DNA of 64,000 nucleotides from Coraliomargarita sinensis (GCF_003185655.1 NZ_QHJQ01000002.1:62001-126000); one strand, 5' to 3'; counted from the stretch's first letter, positions 18,392 through 29,687 are shown. Translations and numbers: made by a program. The notes: generated by a model not told the origin, from the letters alone.

Positions 18392-18673
18392 ATGGCAAAA
18401 GCACAAAGCGAAGAATACGTCGAAGTCGAAGGTAAGATCGTGGCAGTTCTACCGGGCACCATGTTCCGTGTCGAACTGGCAAACGGTCACAGGGTGCTGG
18501 CCCATATCTCCGGCAAGCTTCGCAAGCACTTCATCAAGATTACGGTAGGGGATACCGTGAAGATGGAAATGAGCCCATACGATTTGGAAAAGGCACGTAT
18601 CGTATATCGTTTGCGCAATGCGGCCGTGCAGCGCAACGCGCCGATTCGCAGCTACGGCCCGAAAAAGCGATAA
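18392..18673 (+). CDS. infA: Translation initiation factor IF-1
   Basis: The core is a complete IF-1 OB-fold ([61 protein letters not shown]). At 93 residues it is about 20 longer than usual, with a basic C-terminal extension ([18 protein letters not shown]). IF-1 binds the ribosomal A site during initiation. The gene is often placed after secY/map in the spc-alpha cluster but here stands alone, 30 kb away. A possible -35 box TTGACA lies at 18345-18350. Confidence 0.9.
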   Translation: MAKAQSEEYVEVEGKIVAVLPGTMFRVELANGHRVLAHISGKLRKHFIKITVGDTVKMEMSPYDLEKARIVYRLRNAAVQRNAPIRSYGPKKR

Positions 18674-18825
18674 GCTGCCGGCAAGGTGTGCAGGGTGTTG
18701 TCCTCCTGCACTTATCAAAAAGTTCATGAACGTGACAGATTGATTTCTGTGGACTGGGCTTGCTTCGGCGATAAATTCAGTTGTGCTTGAATATTCGTCC
18801 AAGTTTATCTCAACCCTGTTTATTT

Positions 18826-19785
18826 ATGAGCAAACTATTCGCTTCTATTGTCGATACCGTAGGCAACACGCCACTTGTTAAAGTGAACCGCACGGCTGCT
18901 GATGTCGGCGCCGATATCTACCTGAAGTGCGAGTTCTTCAATCCACTCGCCAGCGTCAAGGACCGTATTGGCCGCGCCATGATTGAAGCGGCCGAGCGCG
19001 AGGGCAAGCTCAGTGCCGACAGCATTGTTATCGAGCCGACTTCGGGAAATACCGGTATTGCGCTTGCCTTTGTTTGTGCCGCCAAAGGTTACAAGTTGAT
19101 TTTAACCATGCCGGAAACCATGTCGGTGGAACGCCGCGTGCTGCTTCGTATGCTGGGAGCTGAGATTGTGCTCACACCCGGGCCCAAGGGCATGCCCGGC
19201 GCGATCGCCCGAGCGGGCGAACTGGTCGAAGAATACGGCGAAAAGGCCTTCATGCCACAGCAATTTGAAAACCCGGCCAACCCCGAGATACACCGCCAGA
19301 CGACAGCGGAGGAAATTTGGGCGGCGACGGATGGTAAAATCGATGCCTTCGTGGCTGGCGTCGGCACGGGTGGTACCATCACCGGCGTATCCGAGGTGAT
19401 CAAATCACGCAAAGAACTTTACTCCGTCGCGGTCGAGCCCGAGGCCAGCCCTGTTATCTCCGGCGGTGATCCCGGTCCCCACAAGATTCAGGGGATCGGT
19501 GCCGGGTTTATCCCGAAAAACTGCAACATCGATGTGATTGATGACGTGATCAAAGTGTCCAATGAGGATGCATTTGCCACGGCCCGGTCGCTTGCGGAAA
19601 AGGACGGAATTCTTGGTGGTATCTCAACCGGAGCCAACGTCTGGGCCGCCATGCAACTGGCTCAGCGCCCCGAAATGTCCGGGAAGACGATTGTTACCGT
19701 GGGATGCAGCTTCGGTGAACGCTATCTCAGCACGCCTCTGGCTGAAAAGGCCCGGGAGGAGATGTTGGCGGCGACAGCCGGCTAA
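18826..19785 (+). CDS. cysK: Cysteine synthase (O-acetylserine sulfhydrylase)
   Basis: 319 residues, PLP-dependent fold type II. The PLP lysine is in [15 protein letters not shown], the substrate loop in [14 protein letters not shown], and the phosphate-binding loop in [15 protein letters not shown]. It makes cysteine from O-acetylserine and sulfide. The ATG at 18826 gives the normal start [18 protein letters not shown]; the longer frame to 18781 is not needed. Confidence 0.93.
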   Translation: MSKLFASIVDTVGNTPLVKVNRTAADVGADIYLKCEFFNPLASVKDRIGRAMIEAAEREGKLSADSIVIEPTSGNTGIALAFVCAAKGYKLILTMPETMSVERRVLLRMLGAEIVLTPGPKGMPGAIARAGELVEEYGEKAFMPQQFENPANPEIHRQTTAEEIWAATDGKIDAFVAGVGTGGTITGVSEVIKSRKELYSVAVEPEASPVISGGDPGPHKIQGIGAGFIPKNCNIDVIDDVIKVSNEDAFATARSLAEKDGILGGISTGANVWAAMQLAQRPEMSGKTIVTVGCSFGERYLSTPLAEKAREEMLAATAG

Positions 19786-19795
19786 GACCTTTTCG

Positions 19796-19832
19796 GCGGC
19801 GTGATGGCGACAAACCACCACGCCGCTTCTTT
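19796..19832 (+). terminator. Probable terminator after cysK
   Basis: Stem GCGGCGTGATGG / CCACCACGCCGC (one mismatch) with a 7-base loop, followed by TTCTTTATATT. The T tract is imperfect. Confidence 0.65.
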
Positions 19833-19866
19833 ATATTAACACGACGCGAATAGACTCAATCGACAC

Positions 19867-20877
19867 ATGATGAAACCATCCCCTAAAATTCTGGCACTGC
19901 CACTACTTGCCGGTGCACTTTGCTTTACGGCTTGCGGCGAAAAGTCCGATGCTACCGAGGGCGCTGCCGCCTCTTCCGACGAGATCAACATACCGGACGC
20001 ACCGGATGCGGCTCTCCAATTTGTCCTCTCCGAAATCGCCGAAGGTAAAGGTGGGGTACTATGGGAAGCGATGCCTGCCAGCTATCAGGACGAAGTTAAT
20101 GCGATCGCCCAGCTAGCCGGTAGCAAGATTGATGCGGAAATCTACGACAAGGCCTTCTCGACGATCAAACGCGTGGCCTCGGTGCTCGATAAACAGAAAG
20201 AATTTGTCTTCAATACCAGCCTGGTCGGTGAAGCACCTGATGAGGAAGAAATTGCCAAGGTGCGCGCCTCCTGGCCCTCGGTTATGGATTTGGTCAACGC
20301 GCTGACCACGAGTTCCATTTCCAGTGCCGCCGGTCTGCAAAGCTTCAAGGGTGAGGCATTCTTCAAAGACACTGTCTCCGCCGTGCTGACAGACATGGAT
20401 GCCCTGGCCAGGTTACAGCCGGAAAATGAAGGCCCGTTTCTTTCCGATATGAAGGATGCCCAAGTCGAGTACGTCGAGGGCACGGATTCGGAAGCAACGC
20501 TTAATATTACGATTCCTGGTCAGGAAACCGAAACCAAGACCGTGGTAAAAGTGGAAGACCGCTGGGTGCCTCAGGAAATGGCTGCATCCTGGGAGGCGCA
20601 AACTACCGAAGCTCGTACGAAACTGGAGGCGATCGACCCGGCTCAACTAACCAAGCAAAAGCCCCAAATTATGAGCGTGTTCGCCATGATCGAAGGCGTG
20701 TTGACTCAAATCGAGGCGGCTGAATCCCAGCAGCAATTCGATCAGGCTGTGCAAAGTGCCATGATGCCGATTATGGGTCTGATGATGATGGGGCAGGGCA
20801 TGGGAGGTGGTCGTGCGCCTGACATGCCGGCTGCGCCCGAGATACCTGAAATGCCTTCGGCGCCAAGCGCACCGTAA
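19867..20877 (+). CDS. Putative lipoprotein of unknown function
   Basis: 336 residues. Signal peptide with lipobox-like end (ALCFTAC, Cys at about 23), followed by an acidic low-complexity linker, then a mainly helical domain (about 45-290) with alternating charged stretches, and a tail very rich in Met, Gly, Pro and Ala (MMPIMGLMMMGQGMGGGRAPDMPAAPEIPEM). I recognise no family. It is likely anchored to a membrane facing the periplasm. It forms a single-gene unit ending in a strong terminator. Confidence 0.8.
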   Translation: MMKPSPKILALPLLAGALCFTACGEKSDATEGAAASSDEINIPDAPDAALQFVLSEIAEGKGGVLWEAMPASYQDEVNAIAQLAGSKIDAEIYDKAFSTIKRVASVLDKQKEFVFNTSLVGEAPDEEEIAKVRASWPSVMDLVNALTTSSISSAAGLQSFKGEAFFKDTVSAVLTDMDALARLQPENEGPFLSDMKDAQVEYVEGTDSEATLNITIPGQETETKTVVKVEDRWVPQEMAASWEAQTTEARTKLEAIDPAQLTKQKPQIMSVFAMIEGVLTQIEAAESQQQFDQAVQSAMMPIMGLMMMGQGMGGGRAPDMPAAPEIPEMPSAPSAP

Positions 20878-20898
20878 AGACATCCGAACTTTGAATAC

Positions 20899-20936
20899 AA
20901 AAACGCCTGCTCGATCGAGCAGGCGTTTTTTCTTTC
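20899..20936 (+). terminator. Terminator after the lipoprotein gene
   Basis: 30-base perfect inverted repeat AAAACGCCTGCTC / GAGCAGGCGTTTT around GATC, followed by a T run. It may work in both directions. Confidence 0.95.
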
Positions 20937-21084
20937 TCAAGTTAAATTGGAGGGTTAAAAGGATCCGTAGGTTAACGCTTTCGGCGTTCTAATCGAGTTT
21001 TGCAACGAGAGGGCGTGGGTAGTTCTGCGGCCCCGCTGGTGAACGTGGGCTCATTTAGCCAAGCAGGCTGAGTTTTCGGAGGCG

Positions 21085-21891
21085 TTATTCTCCGGCCAGT
21101 TCGATGGAGCGGGCTTTGGCGGCGGCGACGGCGTCATTGATAAGCGCACGAAAATCGGCCTCTTCCAGTACTTTCAAGGCGGCGGCGGTGGTGCCCCCGG
21201 GCGAAGTGACAGCATCGCGCAGACTCTCTGCGGACGCTTCACTTTCGGCGAGCAACATGGCGGCACCGAGCAAAGTATCCACACTAAGGGACTCAGCCAG
21301 CTCAGGCGGCAGACCGGCATTGACGCCGGCATCCCGCAAAGCCGCGGCAAACTCAAAAACGTAGGCGGGACCGCTGCCACTGACCGCGGTGACGGCGTCG
21401 ATATCTTCTTCCTCGACCTCGTGGAAGTTGCCCAGGGAGCTGAGGGTTTTTTCCACGATGCTGCTGTCTTTTTCCGAGAGCTCGCGCAGGGGGCTGTAGG
21501 CCGTCACGCCGGCACCGATCTGACCCGGCGTGTTCGGCATGGTGCGCACGAGATTGCGCGCTTTGGAAAACTTTTCGCCAAGTCGCGCGAGAGTCGTGCC
21601 AGCGAGGATGGAAAGGATGAGTTTGCCTCCCGCAGCGTCGGCGAGCTGCGGGTCGATTGCATTGAACTGCTGCGGCTTGCAGGCGAGCACGACCGCTTCT
21701 GCCTCGCAGATTGCCTGCGTGATGTCGGGGTGGTAGTGTATGCCGGTGGCTTCCGCGAGGGCGGGGCCAGTCGGGTCGTCACCACAGGTGCATGCGATTT
21801 CTTCGGGGGTGTAGTGTTCTTTTTCGAGCAGGCCTTGGACGATGGCGGAGGCCATTCGGCCCGCTCCGATGAAGACAATTTTAATACTCAT
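21085..21891 (-). CDS. proC: Pyrroline-5-carboxylate reductase
   Basis: 268 residues. N-terminal Rossmann fold with nucleotide-binding motif FIGAGRMASAIVQGL, ACKPQQF, RTMPNTPGQIGAGVTAY, and the C-terminal dimer domain with the family signature SGSGPAYVFEFAAALRDAGV and SPGGTTAAALKVL. It performs the last step of proline synthesis (NADPH-dependent). Stand-alone gene upstream of the hybrid kinase gene. Confidence 0.95.
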   Translation of the reverse strand: MSIKIVFIGAGRMASAIVQGLLEKEHYTPEEIACTCGDDPTGPALAEATGIHYHPDITQAICEAEAVVLACKPQQFNAIDPQLADAAGGKLILSILAGTTLARLGEKFSKARNLVRTMPNTPGQIGAGVTAYSPLRELSEKDSSIVEKTLSSLGNFHEVEEEDIDAVTAVSGSGPAYVFEFAAALRDAGVNAGLPPELAESLSVDTLLGAAMLLAESEASAESLRDAVTSPGGTTAAALKVLEEADFRALINDAVAAAKARSIELAGE

Positions 21892-22008
21892 GGAAATAGG
21901 ATCAGCGATTGGTTGCTAATTCGGAGTCAGGTCCGGTCGTGAAATCGGGGAATGCGTTTATCCCCTGAATACCTTCATACTTTCGCACCTTCAAACCTGA
22001 CCACCTGC

Positions 22009-23121
22009 TTAGATCGGGTGGGTCAACGTAGCAATGGCCCCGCCATTCGGGTTGGGCTTGATCTGAACGTCGCCTTCCAGGTTCCGGGCGGTGTGCCGGG
22101 CAATCGTCAGGCCCATGCCGCGGCCCACGGATGTCTTGGTCGTGATGAAGGGCTCGAAGAGTGTGTCGGTCACCTCGGGGGCAATGCCTTCTCCGGCATC
22201 GATTACCTGGAGTTCGAGCATGGCCGGACCTTTCTCCCGGGCGATTCGTGCCTTGAGCGTGATCTTTCGCTCTTCGTCTGGCGTATCCTTTTTGTAGCTT
22301 TCCCAGGCGTTGATCAGGAGTTTGCCCAGAACGATTTCAAAGGTTTCGGCGTTGGCCGAGATGGTGGGGTTTTCGGCAAAGTCCGTCTCGATGTCGATTT
22401 TGGCATCGATTTCATACTCGGCATTCAGCCGTTCGATGGAGCTGTCGAGCAGTTCGGTCACGGGAAGCGTGGTCAGCTCAATGCGCTCGTTATTGGCGAT
22501 GGTGCCGAGTTGACGGATAATATTAACCATGCGGTTGATGGCATGATCCATGAGCCCGACGCTGCGTTTGACCATGTCGGGGCTGTCGTAGCCGTTCTTG
22601 ATCAGGTCGAGATAGCCGACGACCACACCGAGAAGGTTGTTCAGGTTGTGGGCAATCCCTTGGGTGATGGCGCCAACCGCAGCGGCTTTTCGGGCATCAC
22701 CGAGTCGTTCCTGCAGCTCAATATTCTCGCGGAACATTTCCTGAAGACGCAGTTGAGTGCGGACGCGGGCGAGCGTTTCGTCCAGATCGATCGGCTTGGT
22801 GATGTAGTCGACCGCACCGGCATCGAGGCCTTCGAGCTTTCCTTCTTTGGATGCTTTGGCAGTGATGAAAATAATAGGGATGGTTTCGGTCTCCGGATCT
22901 GCTTTGAGCTGCTGGCAGGTCTCGATGCCATCGATCTCCGGCATCATAATATCGAGAAGGATGAGCTCGGGCTCGACTTCCTTGACGATATCGAGGCATT
23001 CGCGGCCGCTGTAGGCGACGGAAACGTCCATGCCCTGGCGCTCTAGTTTGCGCTGTAGCAGCTTGATGTTGATCGGCTGGTCGTCGACGACGAGGATCTT
23101 TGGTTTGTGTTTGGTGCTCAA
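22009..23121 (-). CDS. Hybrid receiver-histidine kinase without membrane segment
   Basis: 370 residues. An N-terminal receiver domain (phospho-acceptor Asp57 in LILLDIMMP, Lys109) comes before a coiled linker, then a histidine phosphotransfer/dimerisation domain with His158 in GIAHNLNNLLG, and an ATP-binding domain (DAGEGIAPEV, GRGMGLTIARHTAR). It is therefore a cytoplasmic kinase controlled by its own receiver, fed by another kinase or signal. No partner regulator is adjacent. The HNLNNLL form of the His box is common in kinases of this type. Confidence 0.88.
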   Translation of the reverse strand: MSTKHKPKILVVDDQPINIKLLQRKLERQGMDVSVAYSGRECLDIVKEVEPELILLDIMMPEIDGIETCQQLKADPETETIPIIFITAKASKEGKLEGLDAGAVDYITKPIDLDETLARVRTQLRLQEMFRENIELQERLGDARKAAAVGAITQGIAHNLNNLLGVVVGYLDLIKNGYDSPDMVKRSVGLMDHAINRMVNIIRQLGTIANNERIELTTLPVTELLDSSIERLNAEYEIDAKIDIETDFAENPTISANAETFEIVLGKLLINAWESYKKDTPDEERKITLKARIAREKGPAMLELQVIDAGEGIAPEVTDTLFEPFITTKTSVGRGMGLTIARHTARNLEGDVQIKPNPNGGAIATLTHPI

Positions 23122-23218
23122 AACGAATCTGGGCGCGTTGCCTGTAAGGTAGAGTTATGTTGTGGTGCTGTTTGAAAAAGGAAAACAGAAAATAAGCGAG
23201 GTCCTTGTGGCAATGTCC

Positions 23219-23857
23219 TTATGATTTCGGCTGCAAATTGACATATTTTTCGTCAACGACGGTGGTTCGGGCACAAAGGTCATGGCCGAGCTGGCGGCGT
23301 TTATTGAAAAACAGAGCGATAAAGGTGGCGCCGAATGCGAGTGGGAAGAGCCAGAATAGCGTGACGGTTTTCAATCCGCCGCGGATGATGCCGGCGAGAA
23401 ATTGTGGCGGACCCAGATTGACGGTGCTGACGCTGCGAATGCGGCAGATGCGTTTTCCCAGTGAGCTGCCTTTGAAGAAAGCTTCACCGACTGCGAAATA
23501 AATCCAGAAGAGAAGCAGCTGCAGCTCGTTGGCGACGGCGAGGGCACGGGCCAGTTCTTGGCTGGGTTCCGGTAGTGGGGTATCGGGCTCCTGTTTTTCG
23601 ACCCAGGTCACAACTTCCTGCGACCATTGCATCAATTCACCGAAAGCTGCGGGATGTGACTGGGGCAGGGCGATCTTCCAGATAATGATAGAGGCCACGG
23701 CGGTCATGAGAATGCAGTCCAGAACAAGGGCTACGGCTCTCAGGGAGAAACGTGCTGTCGGCATGGGACCGCCCTCGCTGAAGATCGAGTCCAGGACGTT
23801 GTCCGGCTTGATCGGCGGTAAGGGTTCCTGCTCGTGATTGTCCGGTTCCTGGCTCAT
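23219..23857 (-). CDS. RDD-family membrane protein
   Basis: 212 residues with the RDD start ([26 protein letters not shown]), a second hydrophobic segment ([26 protein letters not shown]) and a third ([26 protein letters not shown]). The GKRI/L motif between helices 2 and 3 is typical. The function of RDD proteins is mostly unknown; some affect ion transport. It overlaps the folD stop by four bases (ATGA), so it is coupled to folD. Confidence 0.85.
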   Translation of the reverse strand: MSQEPDNHEQEPLPPIKPDNVLDSIFSEGGPMPTARFSLRAVALVLDCILMTAVASIIIWKIALPQSHPAAFGELMQWSQEVVTWVEKQEPDTPLPEPSQELARALAVANELQLLLFWIYFAVGEAFFKGSSLGKRICRIRSVSTVNLGPPQFLAGIIRGGLKTVTLFWLFPLAFGATFIALFFNKRRQLGHDLCARTTVVDEKYVNLQPKS

Positions 23858-24723
23858 TGCGCGGCTTTGAAGGCTCGCAGTGTATTGTGCATGAGCATGG
23901 CCACAGTCATGGGACCAACCCCGCCGGGGACCGGAGTGATCTGTGAGGCCTTGGGAGAAACGGCCTCGAACTCGACATCGCCGACGAGGCGGTAGCCGCG
24001 TTTCTTGCTGGCATCTTCCACGCGGTTGATGCCGACGTCGATGACGGCCACGCCGTCTTTTACCATGTCGCCGGTAACAAAATTCGGCCGCCCGATGGCA
24101 GCGATCAGAATGTCGGCCTGCCGCGTGACCTCGGGAAGATTCTTCGTGCGGGAGTGGCAGACGGTCACGGTGGCATTGCCCGGGACAGCTTTACGCATCA
24201 TCAGAAGCGCGGCCGGCTTACCCACGATCTGGCTGCGGCCAAGCACGACGACGTGTTTGCCCTCGGTTTCGATGCCGCTGCGATCGATCAGCTCGACGAT
24301 ACCGGCCGGCGTGCAGGCCACGAAGCCGCTGCCATCCTCCTGGCAGAGTTTGCCGATATTCACGGTGTTGAACCCGTCGACATCCTTGCCCGGGGCCACC
24401 CGGTTAAACGTCTCGGTTTCATCAATGTGCTTCGGGAGCGGTGCCTGAATGAGGATGCCATTTACATCCGGGTCGCCGTTGAGTGCGTCGATCTGAGCGA
24501 AAAGTTCCTCTTTGGAAACATTTTCCGGGAAGAGATGCAGGCGGCTCTCGATGCCGATGCGCTCGGCGGTTCTCTCTTTCTTGCGAACGTAGGAGACAGA
24601 GGCGGGGTCGTCGCCGACGCGGATGAAGGCCACGGTGGGCTTCTTGCCTTCCAGTGCACCGACCTCTGCGGTGAGTTCTTCAATAATGGATTCTGCGATG
24701 GCGTTACCGTCGATGAGTTGCAT
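23854..24723 (-). CDS. folD: Methylenetetrahydrofolate dehydrogenase/cyclohydrolase
   Basis: 289 residues. Both activities of one-carbon metabolism (5,10-methylene-THF to 10-formyl-THF). Active-site YVRKKE (Lys of the cyclohydrolase), [19 protein letters not shown], nucleotide-binding [18 protein letters not shown], and the C-terminal [19 protein letters not shown]. The ATG at 24723 starts [13 protein letters not shown]; the 19 codons upstream to 24780 have no homologous look. Confidence 0.95.
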   Translation of the reverse strand: MQLIDGNAIAESIIEELTAEVGALEGKKPTVAFIRVGDDPASVSYVRKKERTAERIGIESRLHLFPENVSKEELFAQIDALNGDPDVNGILIQAPLPKHIDETETFNRVAPGKDVDGFNTVNIGKLCQEDGSGFVACTPAGIVELIDRSGIETEGKHVVVLGRSQIVGKPAALLMMRKAVPGNATVTVCHSRTKNLPEVTRQADILIAAIGRPNFVTGDMVKDGVAVIDVGINRVEDASKKRGYRLVGDVEFEAVSPKASQITPVPGGVGPMTVAMLMHNTLRAFKAAQ

Positions 24724-24872
24724 GGGTGCAAGGAACGCGAAAGAGCATTCGGTTGGCAATCCAAATTCTGATCGATGCATTCCGGATTGTTTTCGGAAGC
24801 AAAACTGGCGGCTACTTCAAGGGGGAGCTCAAAAGCTTGCCCGGAAAGCAGATGATCTGTTTTTTGAGAATC

Positions 24873-25748
24873 ATGCATCCATCCCTGCGTCTCTTGCTTT
24901 GTTTTTTTGCCCTTCAAATCGTGGTCTTCGGTCAGAGCCCGGTTTGGAAGATCAGCAAGAATGAACAAACACTCTACGTCGGTGGCACCTGCCACATTTT
25001 GAGGCAATCGGACTTTCCGCTGCCAGAGGCATTCGATGCCGCCTACAACGAATCGGACTTGCTGGTCTTCGAGGTCGACCCGGCCCGGATGCAGGATCCG
25101 GCGGTTGCCACGCAATTGATGCGGAAGGCCCGCTATACCGATGGACGCACATTAAAGACGGTGCTTTCAAAAGAAGTATATGATGAACTGGCAGCGCAGG
25201 CCAAGAAATCCGAAATGCCGATCGAGGTGCTGAACGGCTTGAAGCCCGGTATGGCAGTCATGATGTTGACGATTCAGGAATTGATGAAGGCGGGTGTGAC
25301 GCAGGACGGCGTCGACATGGTTTTTGCCAAGCGCGCCAAAGCGGACGGTAAACCGGTGCGGTCACTGGAAACCGCGGAGTTTCAGATTGATCTGATTACG
25401 TCGATGGGGGAGGGGCTCGAAGACGAGTTGGTCCGCTACAGTTTGCGCGACCTGAACCAGATCGAAAAATTTTTCGGCGTGATGATTCGCGCCTGGCGTG
25501 AGGGGGACAACCAGGCGTTGGAGCGACTGTTCGTTGATGATATGCGCAAGTTCCCCGGTCTCTACGAAGCATTGCTGGCCGAGCGAAATGAGAACTGGAT
25601 GAACGACCTGGAAAAGATGCTGGCGACGCCCGAAGTCGAATTTGTTCTCGTCGGGGCGGGGCACCTGGTGGGCGAAGATGGCCTTCTGGCAAGTTTTCAG
25701 AAAATGGGCTGCCAGGTCCAGGTCTTGGGGTCGGAATCGGTTCAATAG
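24873..25748 (+). CDS. TraB/GumN-family protein, exported
   Basis: About 291 residues. Signal peptide MHPSLRLLLCFFALQIVVFG, then the TraB/GumN pattern: LYVGGTCHIL (first GxxH-type motif) near the start and LVGAGHLVGEDGLLASFQKMGC near the end, with conserved acidic positions (LLVFEVD) between. Relatives include Tiki/TraB-type metalloprotease-like proteins; the bacterial role is unclear. An ATG at 24852 (MICFLRIM...) is an alternative start. It is divergent from folD. Confidence 0.8.
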   Translation: MHPSLRLLLCFFALQIVVFGQSPVWKISKNEQTLYVGGTCHILRQSDFPLPEAFDAAYNESDLLVFEVDPARMQDPAVATQLMRKARYTDGRTLKTVLSKEVYDELAAQAKKSEMPIEVLNGLKPGMAVMMLTIQELMKAGVTQDGVDMVFAKRAKADGKPVRSLETAEFQIDLITSMGEGLEDELVRYSLRDLNQIEKFFGVMIRAWREGDNQALERLFVDDMRKFPGLYEALLAERNENWMNDLEKMLATPEVEFVLVGAGHLVGEDGLLASFQKMGCQVQVLGSESVQ

Positions 25749-25896
25749 GAGGCTAGGGAGATTCCTTGCATCAAGCGGTCAGGGCATCTGTCTGGCGGCC
25801 GGGTTTCGATTCGTGGAACCACTTCGGCTGTCAATACTGGGCTCAGGGCCTGAAAAACGCTGATTTTCCGCCCCCTAAAAAAGTCCAACAAAATCC

Positions 25897-25924
25897 TTGC
25901 ACCGAAAAAGTGAAACGCTACTTT
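25897..25924 (+). promoter_or_regulatory. Candidate promoter of the str operon
   Basis: TTGCAC (25897-25902) and TACTTT (25919-25924) with a 16-base spacer, 35 bases upstream of rpsL. The match to the sigma-70 consensus is moderate. Confidence 0.45.
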
Positions 25925-25958
25925 CCCCATCTTTCTCTAAATCAGACGACTCAATTTA

Positions 25959-26333
25959 ATGCCTACAATTAACCAACTTGTCCGCGCACCACGTGTAGTG
26001 CAGAAGGAAAAATCCAAGTCCCGCGCTCTGGATCGCAACCCGTTTCGCCGTGGCGTTTGCGTGCAGGTCATGACCCGCACGCCCAAGAAGCCAAACTCGG
26101 CGATCCGTAAGGTGGCCAAAGTCCGCTTGACCAATGGTATCGAAGTGATCGCCTACATCCCAGACGAGGGCCACAACCTGCAGGAGCACAGCATCGTTCT
26201 TGTTCGTGGCGGTCGTGTGAAGGACCTTCCCGGTGTCCGTTACCACATCGTCCGTGGCACGCTTGACTGTGTCGGGGTCGAGAAACGTCGCCGCAGCCGC
26301 TCCAAGTATGGTGTGAAAAAGCCCAAGGAGTAA
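25959..26333 (+). CDS. rpsL: 30S ribosomal protein S12
   Basis: 124 residues, standard S12 with the conserved decoding-centre loop [17 protein letters not shown] and [14 protein letters not shown]. First gene of the str operon. The Lys positions linked to streptomycin response in other bacteria (TPKKPN) are wild-type-like. Confidence 0.98.
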   Translation: MPTINQLVRAPRVVQKEKSKSRALDRNPFRRGVCVQVMTRTPKKPNSAIRKVAKVRLTNGIEVIAYIPDEGHNLQEHSIVLVRGGRVKDLPGVRYHIVRGTLDCVGVEKRRRSRSKYGVKKPKE

Positions 26334-26375
26334 TCAGAATTTACAGTCACCAGTCATTTTTAATTAGCATTTACT

Positions 26376-26849
26376 ATGTCACGTCGCCGCCAAGCTGTTA
26401 AACGTCCGCTCATTCCGGACCCGCGCTACAATAGCACTCTCGTCACCAATCTTGTGAACATGATCATGGAGCGCGGTAAGCGCACCGTCGCGCAACGTAT
26501 CGTTTACACCGCATTTCAGCGCGTGAGCGAGAAGCTCGGCAAGGGTGATCCTGTCGATCTCGTCATGGGGGCCCTCGAGAATGCACGTCCCAAGCTTGAA
26601 GTGAAGAGCCGCCGTGTCGGTGGTGCCACCTATCAGGTACCGGTTGAAGTTTCTTTTGAGCGCCAGCAAAGCCTCGCTTTCCGTTGGATGGTATCGACCG
26701 CCCGCAACCGCAAGGGTGTTCCCATGGACGAAGCTCTGGCTGATGAAATCGTGGATGCCTACAACAACACCGGTGCTGTGGTTAAGAAAAAAGAAGAGAT
26801 GCACCGCATGGCCCAGGCCAACCGTGCCTTTGCGCATTTGCGCTGGTAG
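26376..26849 (+). CDS. rpsG: 30S ribosomal protein S7
   Basis: 157 residues, standard S7 (SRRRQAVKRPLIPDPRYNS, GGATYQVPVEV, MAQANRAFAHLRW). Nucleates the 3' domain of 16S rRNA and contacts the E site. Second gene of the str operon, 42 bases after rpsL. Confidence 0.98.
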   Translation: MSRRRQAVKRPLIPDPRYNSTLVTNLVNMIMERGKRTVAQRIVYTAFQRVSEKLGKGDPVDLVMGALENARPKLEVKSRRVGGATYQVPVEVSFERQQSLAFRWMVSTARNRKGVPMDEALADEIVDAYNNTGAVVKKKEEMHRMAQANRAFAHLRW

Positions 26850-26918
26850 TGCATCCGCACCTGTGTGATGGTTTGCGAACTGTCACACGCCCCCTGTTCT
26901 TTCCCAGTCTTCCCTTTT

Positions 26919-29066
26919 ATGTCCGCTAATAATACAGCGTCTGCTAACTCGCCGAAACGTAAGTTCCCTCTGGAGCATACGCGTAACATCGGTATAGCTG
27001 CGCATATCGACGCCGGGAAGACGACGACAACGGAAAGAATTCTATTTTACGCAGGTGTTGTCCACAAGATGGGCGAAGTGCACGAAGGCAGTGCCGTCAC
27101 CGATTGGATGGAGCAGGAGCGTGAGCGTGGCATCACGATCACATCCGCAGCCATCTCCTGCAACTGGACGAACCAGCAGGGACCGTTTGCCGGGATCAAT
27201 AACCAGATCAATATCATTGATACGCCCGGCCACGTGGATTTCACGGCGGAGGTGGAGCGTTCGCTCCGCGTGCTCGATGGGGCGGTCGGTGTTTTTTGTG
27301 CGGTGGCCGGTGTGCAGCCCCAGTCCGAGACGGTCTGGCGCCAAATGGGAAAATACCACGTCCCACGTATTGCTTTCATCAACAAGATGGACCGCACGGG
27401 GGCGGATTTTTTCGCCGCGATTGAATCCATGCGGGATCGCCTGAAAGCAAACGCGCATCCCATCTTTCTGCCAATTGGGGCGGAGGAAGACTTTATCGGG
27501 CTGATCGATCTTGCGTCGATGGAAGCCCGGATCTATGACAAGGCCGACGCAACTGGGCTGACTTACGAGATCACGGAAATTCCCACGGAATATCAGGACC
27601 AGGCCAGGGAATATCGGGAGAAGCTGATTGAAGCGCTCGCTGATTTCGATGACGGAATGGCCGAGAAATACCTCGAGGGCGAGGAGCTTTCGGCTGACGA
27701 TGTGCGTGCCGCGATCCGCAAGGCGACGGTCTCGCTCGGCTTCTGTGGCGTGATTCCGGGGAGCGCTTTTAAAAATAAAGGCGTCCAAGCGGTTCTCGAT
27801 TGCATCGTCAATTACCTGCCTTGTCCGCTCGACTTGCCCCCAATGAAAGGCGAGACCGAAAAGGGCGCGGATGTGGAAGTGGCTCCCGATGACAATGCCA
27901 AGTTTGCCGGACTCGCTTTCAAGCTGATGAACGATAGACATGTCGGAAAGCTCGTCTTCATGCGTGTTTACTCCGGCTCACTGGCCAAGGGCACTGCACT
28001 TTACAATCCCCGGACGGGTAAGACCGAGCGTATCTCGCGCTTGCTCATTATGAAGGCAGACTCCCGCGAGGATATTGATGTCGCCTACTCGGGTGACATT
28101 TGTGCCATCGTCGGTGGCCGTGATATCGTAACCGGAGACACCCTTTGCACCAAGGGCTTCGACGTGCGTTTGGAGCCGCCCACATTTCCTGAACCGGTCA
28201 TTTCGATGTCGATTGAGCCGAAGACCACGGCGGACCAAGAGAAAATGGCGACTGGTCTGCAACGGCTCGCTGAAGAAGATCCGACTTTTGTTGTCAGTTC
28301 CGACGAAGAAACCGGCCAGACAATCATCGCCGGGATGGGTGAACTGCATCTGGAGATTATTAAAGACCGTCTCTTCCGCGAATTTAAAGTCGGCGCTGAA
28401 GCCGGGCGTCCACAAATCGCTTATCGTGAGACCATCACCACTGAAGGTGAAGGAGAGGGTAAATTCGTCCGCCAGACCGGAGGTAGTGGTCAATACGGCC
28501 ACGCCCGTATCAAAATTGAGCCGCTCGATCGGGGCGAAGGTATTGAGATCGTCGATAAGATTGTCGGCGGTGCGATTCCCAAAGAATTCATCAAGCCGAC
28601 TCTTGATGGCATTCGCGAAGCAGCAAACAACGGTGCGGTCTGCGGTTATCCTGTCATCGATTTCAAGGTCACACTTTTCGACGGTAGTTTCCACGATGTG
28701 GATTCCTCTGAAATGTCCTTCAAAATGGCTGGGATATTTGCCTTCCGAGATGCGATGGAAAAAGCAAGTCCCGTTCTCCTGGAGCCGATGATGCGGGTCG
28801 AGGTGGAATCTCCCGAAGATTACCAGGGCGATATCATGGGCGATCTGAATCGTCGCCGCGGTCAGATTCTGAATGTTGCCGCGAAGACTGCCTTTGTCTC
28901 CATCTCTGCTCTCGTGCCATTGCAGGAGATGTTTGGTTATGCTACGACAGTGCGCTCGCTCAGTAAGGGAAGAGCCTCCTACAGTATGGAGCCCGAGCGC
29001 TTCGAACCCGTTCCGCAAAATGTCCTCAACACCATTTTAGAAACTTCCACCCGGGGAAGATATTAA
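26919..29066 (+). CDS. fusA: Elongation factor G
   Basis: About 715 residues. Translocation GTPase with P-loop [12 protein letters not shown], switch regions RGITITSAA and [25 protein letters not shown], followed by domains II-V ([15 protein letters not shown] in domain IV). The ATG at 26919 gives [23 protein letters not shown], a slightly extended N-terminus; the frame to 26865 is too long. tuf, which often follows fusA, is absent here. Confidence 0.97.
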   Translation: MSANNTASANSPKRKFPLEHTRNIGIAAHIDAGKTTTTERILFYAGVVHKMGEVHEGSAVTDWMEQERERGITITSAAISCNWTNQQGPFAGINNQINIIDTPGHVDFTAEVERSLRVLDGAVGVFCAVAGVQPQSETVWRQMGKYHVPRIAFINKMDRTGADFFAAIESMRDRLKANAHPIFLPIGAEEDFIGLIDLASMEARIYDKADATGLTYEITEIPTEYQDQAREYREKLIEALADFDDGMAEKYLEGEELSADDVRAAIRKATVSLGFCGVIPGSAFKNKGVQAVLDCIVNYLPCPLDLPPMKGETEKGADVEVAPDDNAKFAGLAFKLMNDRHVGKLVFMRVYSGSLAKGTALYNPRTGKTERISRLLIMKADSREDIDVAYSGDICAIVGGRDIVTGDTLCTKGFDVRLEPPTFPEPVISMSIEPKTTADQEKMATGLQRLAEEDPTFVVSSDEETGQTIIAGMGELHLEIIKDRLFREFKVGAEAGRPQIAYRETITTEGEGEGKFVRQTGGSGQYGHARIKIEPLDRGEGIEIVDKIVGGAIPKEFIKPTLDGIREAANNGAVCGYPVIDFKVTLFDGSFHDVDSSEMSFKMAGIFAFRDAMEKASPVLLEPMMRVEVESPEDYQGDIMGDLNRRRGQILNVAAKTAFVSISALVPLQEMFGYATTVRSLSKGRASYSMEPERFEPVPQNVLNTILETSTRGRY

Positions 29067-29140
29067 TCAGAAGACAGCAATTTGAATATTTTACCTTAAA
29101 CAAACTGAAAAATTAAACCAACTTAACCAAACACAAAATC

Positions 29141-29449
<309 letters not shown>

Positions 29450-29490
29450 CTCAAGAAGTTGGAATTCAGTAGATAGAAGTCAGATATTTC

Positions 29491-29526
29491 GAAAGCCCCG
29501 TCGCTGGAAAGCGCGGGGCTTTTTTT
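29491..29526 (+). terminator. Terminator after rpsJ
   Basis: AAAGCCCCG / CGGGGCTTT stem with a 13-base loop followed by a run of T. It separates rpsJ from the accessory block. Confidence 0.88.
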
Positions 29527-29632
29527 ATGGATGGGCGGAACGATGCGACATGCGGGTGCCGGGTCATCGTCGTTGTGGTTCTGCCGGTATTTCACGCCAC
29601 TGTGGCAACTGAACTGCGCCATGATTATTTAG

Positions 29633-29650
29633 AGTGAAAATTAGTTCACT
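29633..29650. promoter_or_regulatory. Inverted repeat upstream of the ssb-like promoter, possible operator
   Basis: AGTGAA-AATTAG-TTCACT, perfect 6-bp arms, ending six bases before a TTGACA box. Placement suggests a regulator site; the regulator is not known. Confidence 0.35.
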
Positions 29651-29656
29651 ATTTTA

Positions 29657-29687
29657 TTGACAGCCAGATTTCGTGTCTGCATATAAG
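29657..29687 (+). promoter_or_regulatory. Candidate promoter of the ssb-like gene
   Basis: TTGACA (29657-29662) with ATATAAG (29681-29687) after 18 bases; the gene starts about 80 bases downstream, leaving room for a leader. Confidence 0.5.
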